From Crotalaria pallida (Eukaryota > Streptophyta > Magnoliopsida > Fabales > Fabaceae): a stretch of 64,000 nucleotides of DNA. Each line of letters opens with the position of its first letter. The first letter of the stretch is position 1. The stretch covers positions 10,806,001 through 10,870,000 of the forward strand of contig CM075655.1 of assembly GCA_037953625.1 (NCBI GenBank), written 5' to 3'. The notes under the pieces were generated by a model. The model saw nothing but the letters and a program-made list of their open reading frames with translations. It searched no databases and was not told where the DNA came from. A program made the position numbers and the translations under genes. Shown one piece after another: positions 56,539-64,000 of this stretch.

Positions 56539-58969
56539 TTTAACACCCCGATTTTCTTAATATAAAAATATACAGAAATAAAAGTTTTGAAAATAATTGA
56601 GGAACTTTAAAAGTAGTTTTCCTTAACAATACATAAACCAGAGTTCGACACAACGGATACTTTAAAAAAATTACATTTTACAATTTAAGTTAGTACAAAA
56701 TGTGGGCACCCAATTACAATATAGAACATATGTACAAAGTCAGTTTCCTTTCTTCCGACTTGTTCCGCTGCGCACTTTGATCTCCAAGCCTCTTGAACTT
56801 GTACCTAAATTGTTATCCACTAAGGGTGAGATCTTTCACAGCACAGTGAATTAGAGGATAGTAAACAATTCATAATGAAGACGTGAGAGTAATAACCAAA
56901 TTAAAGATAGCGGCAACAATAAACAATCACATTCTCCAATTGGAGCCCATTTATGTTATCCATATTCCTTCTTAGTTTTCCACTATTTACTTTGTTTCTC
57001 ATTTCACTTTTAATCCAAATTCCAATTCCATAAGAAAATTCCAATAACAACACACTCTCATCATTAAGCCATTATAACACTTACTTCAAGAATATAAACA
57101 TTTAGCAATTAGGTTGACTAACAATTATCACAATCAATGGCAATCGACCAATTAGCGGATAACCAACAACCAGTCGACATACACAGGCATGTCTCAGAGT
57201 GCAATAAAATAAGTCAATTCCCTAGGGTTCTTCACTTCCTACCTTACAATTTACAAAGAAATAATTTAATATAAACATTTATAAAAATATCAAAGTTATT
57301 TAAAAATACAAGAACGACTCTAATCAAACACTAATTGCTACCTACACTCTAATTCAATTATTAACCCCAAATCCTATTATAAATTCTAACTATCCCTAGC
57401 TCAAAGTGTGGAAAGAATCTCCCCTTACCGGTTGAAGAGTAGAGGAGAAAGAGAGAGAGAGCTCCACCAAACTCTAGGGACACACTCCTAAGCTCCTAGT
57501 TCCTTGCTCCAATATCAATTTCTAGCTCCCTTGATGATTGCCTAAAGAAAAGAGAAGGATTGAGGGAGTTAGGGTTTCAAATTGGGAATTGGGGATTTGA
57601 GAGATTGAGAATGAAATTGGGGTTTTTTGTTGATAGAAATTCATGGGGAGTTGATGGGAAATGATTTTGGGGTGGTGGATTGATGTTATTTGGTGCTAAT
57701 TTGGTGATTGAGAAGGATTGGGGAAGAGAGGAGAAGAAGAACTAGAATGGGGAAAAGAAACAATGGCTGCCACACACTAAAAATCGTGTTTTTAAGTCTG
57801 ATCAGAGTAGGTTAATCGATTAACCACTTTGGTTAATCGATTAACTCGCTTAATTTACAAAGGGGCTAATCGATTAACTCATGTGTTAATCGAGTAATGC
57901 CGAAAGTACCCAAAGATCTACTCGATTAAGCTATGCCTTAATCGATTAATGTCGAAGGGTGCTCAAAATTTAATCGATTAACAGACCCATTAATCGATTA
58001 ATGCACTACTTTTTTCTTTCTTTCAAGCCTTCTAAGAGTTCTAAGCCGATCCTAATGCACCCTAACTTATCCGATCATAATACCACTATCTAAACACCTT
58101 CTAAACACCTCCTAACACACACAAAACATCACAATCATAAATCACAACAATAAACACACAATTCACATACACGAAAAGACGAACGAATCGACACTCCGAA
58201 ATCTAGACTTAGCCTATTCTTAAACACTCGATCTAACTCGATCTAACTCGATCGATCTAAGCTATGTTCTATAACCACTCAACCCTAAAACCAACCACTC
58301 TCGAGGCATAATCAATAGGATCGAATCGATCCCGATTGCCTCACACATTCACTAAGTTCCGGAACTCCATCGAAACATGTATTCGAGGGAATTCTCCGCA
58401 CATAGACCTTAAGGTCTACCTTTTAACTCGAGGCTCTATCCTAAGATCCTTATCCACTCACTCTATCGAGATCGAACCCTAAAAGCACTTCTATGGCTAC
58501 GGAACTTTCTGACACCCGATCCTACACAACCCTAATTACACGATCAAAGCCACGCCGATCTAAACCTAAACCAATTGCCCTTCAACTTATAACTAACGAC
58601 TCTAGAACACTTCCCTATCCAACCTAACGATGCGATCACACCACGAATACACGCATACACACAAGGACACGAACACAAACACTAACACCTAAGAATACAC
58701 ACGAGCACACACATATACATACACATAAACACATATCCTAGCTTGACCTAAATGCATATACCTATACATACATACATATAGATGTACTCATACAAATACA
58801 CACACATACATATACACGAGGATATAGTTACTAATAATAATATCTACTCAAAGATATATTTATACAAATATATACCTATACTTAGGAAAATAGTTGTAAT
58901 TCATTTTTCTTATGTAAATAAAATATTCATAATTATACTTATTTGGCTAATAAAAATGAGGATGTTACA
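56539..58969 (-). repeat. 5' LTR of the minus-strand element
   Basis: 2431 bp, partner of 50286-52677. TTAATCGATTAA-like sites at 57812-58010. Confidence 0.9.
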
Positions 58970-58994
58970 AAAGTAAAGTGTTAAAAGTGTATAG

Positions 58995-59045
58995 GTACAT
59001 TGTGTGAGGAACCCTCCTGCGGGGAGAATGTGAAGCACAATGTAC
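58995..59045 (+). repeat. Stem-loop module in the long LTR, copy B
   Basis: GTACATTGTG (58995-59004) pairs with CACAATGTAC (59036-59045). Same module as 50197-50247, with loop bases TGCGG in place of TTCGG. Confidence 0.8.
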
Positions 59046-59900
59046 CCAATCGTTAAAAGTGTAAAAGTGTTAAAAGTAATGTGAAAAGTGTGAAAGTAAA
59101 GGGAAAGTGTGAATGCATTGTATAGATGTTTTAATTCTTCGAATCCGATCAAAGTGTTAAAGTGTTTAAAGTGAAATGAAATGTTTAATATCGGATCAAG
59201 GATTAAATCACCTAAGTGTGACGTTAGCAGGGCATAACCATGTGATTGTGCATTATAGTATGATATTAAAGTGTTATATCCGTATATTTATAGTTCTTAG
59301 ACCGAATAGTGTTATTGTGCCTTATTTGTTAATTGAATGGTGAATTGTATAATTGTTATTGTTTGTGTTTGAATATACCTTCTTATGATTTATTACTGTT
59401 TTTAAACGTTTTCTTTGATCTAGATTTCAAAGTACTCACCCTTTCAGTGGACATATTAGGTACGCCAAGGAGACAGGCACATGTGAAGATCAAGGCCGAG
59501 AAAGTGATACTCTCCTTCGGAGAGTATATTGTTAGGGTGACCTCACGGTCCCAATAGTAGGGTAACCATTCATAGGTTAATTTTGTAATAAGTAGATTTT
59601 TTGTAAATGTAATTAATGGTTTTATTTTGTTTAAGCATTTTGTTAAATTATAAATTTATATGTATATTCTTTTATTTTTTTAAGTTTCGAAGTATGATGT
59701 AGTATTATTTATTTTGAACTTAAAGTTCTATTTTTACTGGATTGAAAACTGTTCTGAACTGACAGGTTTAATTTCATTCGGGGAAAAGTCCGATTTTCAA
59801 AGGAGACTCTGTCAAAATTTTTATAAACCCCGAATATTTTCATAAATAAATATTAAACTAAAGTATTTTCTTAAAGTATAAAAATGTAGGATGTTACAGT

Positions 59901-59912
59901 TGGTATCAGAGC
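59901..59912 (+). other. tRNA-Met primer binding site (TGGTATCAGAGC)
   Basis: Perfect 12-base match to the common plant initiator tRNA-Met PBS, two bases after the LTR end GTTACA at 59898. Confidence 0.92.
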
Positions 59913-61278
59913 AATGGTTGCAATCCTCGGCCCGGAGTATGGATTTTCCTACTCCCAAAGAGTTACTCCACATGAGAGTAACTAGTAGATAGTCAATTAA
60001 GTTGTGCACTTTAGTGTTTCATCCATGCATGCATCGTAAGCAGGAATGAGTCTAGTTTAGTAGGGTGAGTCATAGTTTAGTATTCATAGGGGTATATCTT
60101 CAATTTAAAGTGGGCTAACTAAATTTTTACAGTATAAATTTGTTGTATTTAGAAGTGGACATAAAGTAGAGACTAAGAGAAAGAGAAACTCCCAACGGGA
60201 CAGAGCATGCAATCGCTACCCCAACGGGAAGTACTAACTCTTAGTTTTTGAATTAAACATGCCTATTTCAAAATATGACAAGACATTGAGATTTTCGCTT
60301 TAAGAGAAAATTTCAAAGCCTTTCTTCGAATCGAAGATGAGTCATACTTTATTTGATTGGAACTCAAGTAGCACGAAAACAATTTTGTCTCCAATGCAAT
60401 ATAGAATCGAGACGGATCCCTCGCATTTTGTATTCATTGACAGATGAAATCGCTGAGTCCTTGAATCTAATCAAATAATTGCTGGATTTATTTTCTAAGT
60501 CTAAGTATAGGATCAGTACTAGAAGTTGTCTAGTTTCTACATCCCGAGCATTCTTCATCAGAGTGAGCAGCGGAAGTGAATAGGAGTTAATCTTTTGTAA
60601 TTGCCTTTAACTATAATTACTAAGTGTTGACTTAGTAAGATCTAATTGCCTTCACTGTTCCACATTATATTTTGGTGATAAATGCATTCTGAATTTAAAA
60701 AAAATATATATGAATGTGTTTTTGCAACAGACTTTTTACAAGACTTTATTTTCGAAAGGTATTAGTATTACGATTTACAATGAATGTCAAGTACACTGAT
60801 ATTTTTATAATTTTCAAAGTATGGAATTGATTCAAACCCTGATAATTGATTGAATGTCGCAACACTGATTTTAAGAAAGCTTTACTCACAATGTGAATTT
60901 CATTTTGATTGAATAATAGTGTAATTTACTCTTAAGTTACACCATTTATCAATTGATAGGAATTCAATTAAAGCGACATAAGTCAATTTGAACTTTCAAA
61001 CTAAAATGAGAGGAAAGGCATTCACTAGAATTTAAAGAGAGTGAATGACATTGAAACTTTTTAACCATAAATCCGTTCCTTTTATTTGAGTTTGATGACT
61101 ATAGAGGATTCTTATTTTCTTTGTCAAAGGAATCCTCAAGCTTCAGAATCAATTTCAAATGGGTGTAAAATGATTTTGAAAACTTATATGAATAATTTGA
61201 GCTATAGTGCTTGACATGTCTTTTCCTAAACAAAAATTTTGTTTAAGTTTTAAATGAAAATAATTTACAAAGGTATAA

Positions 61279-64000
61279 TGTAACATCCCGCGTTTTTCCG
61301 ACTAGGATGAATAAAAATTTGTTAAAGAAAAGTTTTGCGATTCGGTTTTTCAAAAGGTTTTTAACGAGTATTTTATTCGATTACGAAGAAAAATGTTGAT
61401 TTTACGAGTTTTGATAAACAAATATTTTCATAAAGATAGTAAAAATGATTCTTAATAAGAAATGATTTTATTGATTGGTGGTTTATTGCAAAAAAGATGA
61501 ATTTTTATGGACTTTCTTAAGTTTATTAACTTAGAAAATCCATAACTTTTTAACCGTAACTCCGATTTTTATGATCTCTATATCAAAACGATCGTATCGA
61601 AATGTAGTTTTCAAAAATGTATCTTTCGTAATTTTCTGGGTTGGTTTGCGAAAATTCTTTTTCAGAGCTGTAAAGGACGAATTTTAAAGAAATAAATCAT
61701 GAAAAATAGTTTTTGACTTCTAATGAATTTTTCCTTTTGGGATTATCTTTATTATATTAAATTATGATTTTAGAAAATGAAATAAGGGCTATAAGTGCAA
61801 CCAATAAGTACAGTTTATTATTTAAAAGAAAATGTGTTTAAGTGTTAAGATTATGTTTGATTAAGTTCCTAAATTTGGTGATTGAATGTATGTGCTTGTA
61901 TGATTAAATGTGTGATTGAATATGAGTGTGTATATGATACATGAAAGTGTGCTTATATGTGTATGTATAATTGTAATCTTAGGATTAATTGCTTAATTAT
62001 ATGAATTGATAATTCTAATTTAATTAGGAAATTAAATTGTGAGATATGTGTGTGTGTGCATGTGGGGTGCTACGTGTGGTGTGGGGAAGCATGAAGGGTG
62101 TATGAGAGTTGTGTGTGCAAGTGACACATATATGTGTATGTGTGTGTCTATGAGCTTGGCTTGGTGGCAAAGTCAAAAGGGAAAATAAAATAAAAAAAAA
62201 AAGAAAAGAAAATGAAAGTTAAAACTTGGGGACCAAGTAGGAGTTTTAGGTGGCCAAAATTACCCTCCTTTGCCTTGTGTTGATCGAACAACATTGGACC
62301 CAAGGAAGAGAAATAAAGCTCCACCCTTAGTCCAATTCTTCCTATTTCCTTTCACACCTTCATTTCCTTTCACTCTTCTATTCATTCCATCCTTTTCCTT
62401 CGTTGCCTCCATTCTTCCACCTTTTTTCATTTCCTTCAACACACCAACACAAACACTTAGTCTCAAGAGCAACATTAACTCTTGAGACATGCAAAAAAAA
62501 AGAGAGACCAAGAGAGAAAGAAGAAGAGGAACCGTGGGGTAGGAAGAGGAAGAAGAGGAGTCCAAAGCTTTAAACTTAGGAGCCCTTTTGAAGATCAAGT
62601 ATTAGAAGGCCATTTTTTTTGGTATAAACCAAAGATCCTAGAAGATTAGAACTAGTTCTTGTTTTGGAATTTTCTTTTCTTCTCTTGCATGTTCCTTTTT
62701 ATGTACTTCATGGATTTTTAAGGACTTAAATTTATTTGTAATAAGTGTAGCTTATACTTGATGATTTGGTTGATGATAGTCATGATAGATCTTGATATTT
62801 TTCTTTTAGATCTAAAGTTTTGTGAACTTGAAGTAGAACTCTTTGTATGTTAGATTTTGATGCTTAAAATTGTGAATCATTAGATACTTATGTGTTTATG
62901 CGTTAAATCAATGTTTGATCTAAACTCATTTTTAATTTGTGGTCCTGCATGTTGCTTGATGATGACTTTTAATCCTTGCATGCCTTGATTTTCGGTTTAA
63001 CCTTAAGAAAAGCTTTGTACCATGATCTTTAATTTTGGTTTTGATCTTGAATTCTATATGTGACTTGATCTACATGATCTAAATGCATGCATGTATGATT
63101 TCCTCTAAGATCTATTGACTTTAAGTATGTGCATGTAAAGGAAAATTATTTTTTTAGCAAGAAGAGTTTAATCTAAAGCATGAAAACTTTTGATAAAATG
63201 AACCCATATTCTTGATGCATGTTTTAATTGAATTAAAATAAATTGTTTTCATAAAATGTTGATTCGGTTTTAGAAGTAAAAATGATTGATGTATTGAAAC
63301 TATGTGTTGATTTGTATATATGAGTGTATTTTGATTTTCATAAAATGAATGAATGAACAAATTTGTATGGTGATTTGTGTGTTTCTAACTTTGATGAATG
63401 ATGTTTTTATATGTTAAATAATTCTGAAATTTTGTCACTGTCTTAAAAATATTAAAATAAACTTCTCTGAATTTTTAAATGATTTTTGGAAATTACTTCC
63501 TATTTTTATGAAAACCAACTTTGTGAAAATGATTTTCAGAAAATAAGTTTTTCAGTTCAAAGATGAAAATAATTTTCGAACTTGTACTGCTCCAAATGGG
63601 TTTAAAATTTTATGGTAGCTTCCTGGACATCTCTAGATATTCTCTGTAAAATTTGAAGAGATTTGGAGTTGATTTGGTATTTTTACAAAAGGCAAAACAG
63701 TGAATCACTTGGTTCAGATTTCCTGGACTTAGTGACAATTTTAATTGGAAAAATATAACTTGTACAACTCCAAATAATCTGAAAATTTTATGAGATAGTC
63801 TTGACTGTATAAGGAATATATATACAAATTGTTATGCAATTCGGAGTTGAGGAACTATTTTTATTAATAACGTTTATGTATCAATCCAGCAATAGTACAG
63901 TTTTGTTTTTCCTGCAAAATTTGATTTGAAACCTATCTTAGGAGTGTTCAAATGACTTGAAAATTTTATATGATGAACTTTGGCATATATGTGTAGGTTC
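61279..64000 (+). mobile_element. LTR of a further long-LTR element, incomplete at the right edge
   Basis: It begins TGTAACATCCCGCGTTTTTC and shares the block AAAATCCATAACTTTTTAAC (61534 on) with the solo LTR at 38658. A (TG)n-rich stretch lies at 61850-62150. No coding; the 112-codon minus ORF at 62260-62598 is a pyrimidine-tract translation. The end is outside the window. Confidence 0.65.

Larger units (their letters stand above)
50286..58969 (-). mobile_element. Non-autonomous LTR retrotransposon, 8.7 kb, minus strand
   Basis: LTRs 56539-58969 (5', 2431 bp) and 50286-52677 (3', 2392 bp); TSD AAAGT at 50281-50285 and 58970-58974. On the minus strand each LTR begins TGTAACATCCTCATTTTTAT and ends GGTGTTAAA, so the usual CA end is AA in both copies. 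A tRNA-Met primer site and a polypurine tract are present. The 3.86-kb interior (52678-56538) has no ORF longer than about 117 codons and no gag-pol domain, so it needs helper proteins. The 3' end motif (GGGACGAAATTCTTTTAAG) resembles chromovirus (Tekay/Del-type) ends. The LTRs differ mainly by two short indels, so insertion is recent. Confidence 0.88.
48348..61278 (+). mobile_element. Non-autonomous long-LTR retrotransposon, 5' LTR and leader
   Basis: The LTR begins TGTAACATCCCC at 48348 and ends GGATGTTACA at 59898. Minus the nested element at 50286-58969 and its TSD it is about 2.86 kb. Two bases later comes a tRNA-Met primer site. The following 1.38 kb (59913-61278) has no gag ORF, so it is probably non-autonomous or degenerate. 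It is cut at 61279 by another LTR. The LTR has six TTAATCGATTAA palindromes and a TATA box. Confidence 0.8.

Noticed and set aside
59333..59557. 74-codon ORF near the end of the long LTR
   Set aside because: No family resemblance, and its position between LTR modules makes chance likely.

Overview
This 64 kb window is plant nuclear DNA, most likely from a legume. The legume call is an inference from repeat style: foldback elements carrying 'ggtccctata' motifs, very long LTRs of TGTAAC...GTTACA type, and a Tat-lineage Ty3 element. Genes have GT-AG introns and intergenic DNA is AT-rich. I see no rRNA, tRNA gene, organellar insert or CRISPR array.

Left part (1-11 kb) is the only gene-bearing stretch. 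It holds a broken FAR1-related gene on the minus strand (1-1902, 5' UTR intron above it), a 3'-terminal fragment of an LHT-type amino-acid transporter (2456-3189), and one intact single-exon F-box gene (9383-10588). Between them are a 548-bp foldback element, two SINEs with clear target-site duplications (TSDs), Stowaway-like MITEs and AT-rich DNA.

Middle part (11-33 kb) is nested transposons. A 2.8-kb solo LTR sits in a MITE. A truncated LINE (minus) sits in the start of another MITE. A CACTA element (17541-31939, TSD ATG) sits inside an LTR that begins at 17148. The CACTA element keeps the last two exons of a Ulp1-type protease gene and is split by a complete 12.2-kb Tat-lineage Ty3/gypsy element (18424-30658, TSD TAACC). 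That element has a nonsense-riddled gag-pol, a solo LTR inside its RNase H, and an intact, spliced 823-aa antisense ORF.

Right part (33-64 kb) is also nested. A Ty1/copia element has its gag split by a 3.8-kb solo LTR. Its 3' LTR and 676 bp of flank (45891-48031) also occur upstream as a solo-like LTR plus flank (33427-35579). Beyond it lie an LTR start (48032), a non-autonomous LTR element with a tRNA-Met primer site (48348 onward), a minus-strand non-autonomous element nested in that LTR (50286-58969), and a last LTR running off the window (61279-64000).

The most interesting signals are regulatory or structural rather than genic: (a) clusters of the palindrome TTAATCGATTAA just upstream of the TATA box in LTRs of different families, including six perfect copies in 137 bp; (b) four tandem stem-loop modules at 55447-55728 whose stems differ by compensatory base changes; (c) the intact spliced antisense ORF in an otherwise dead retrotransposon.
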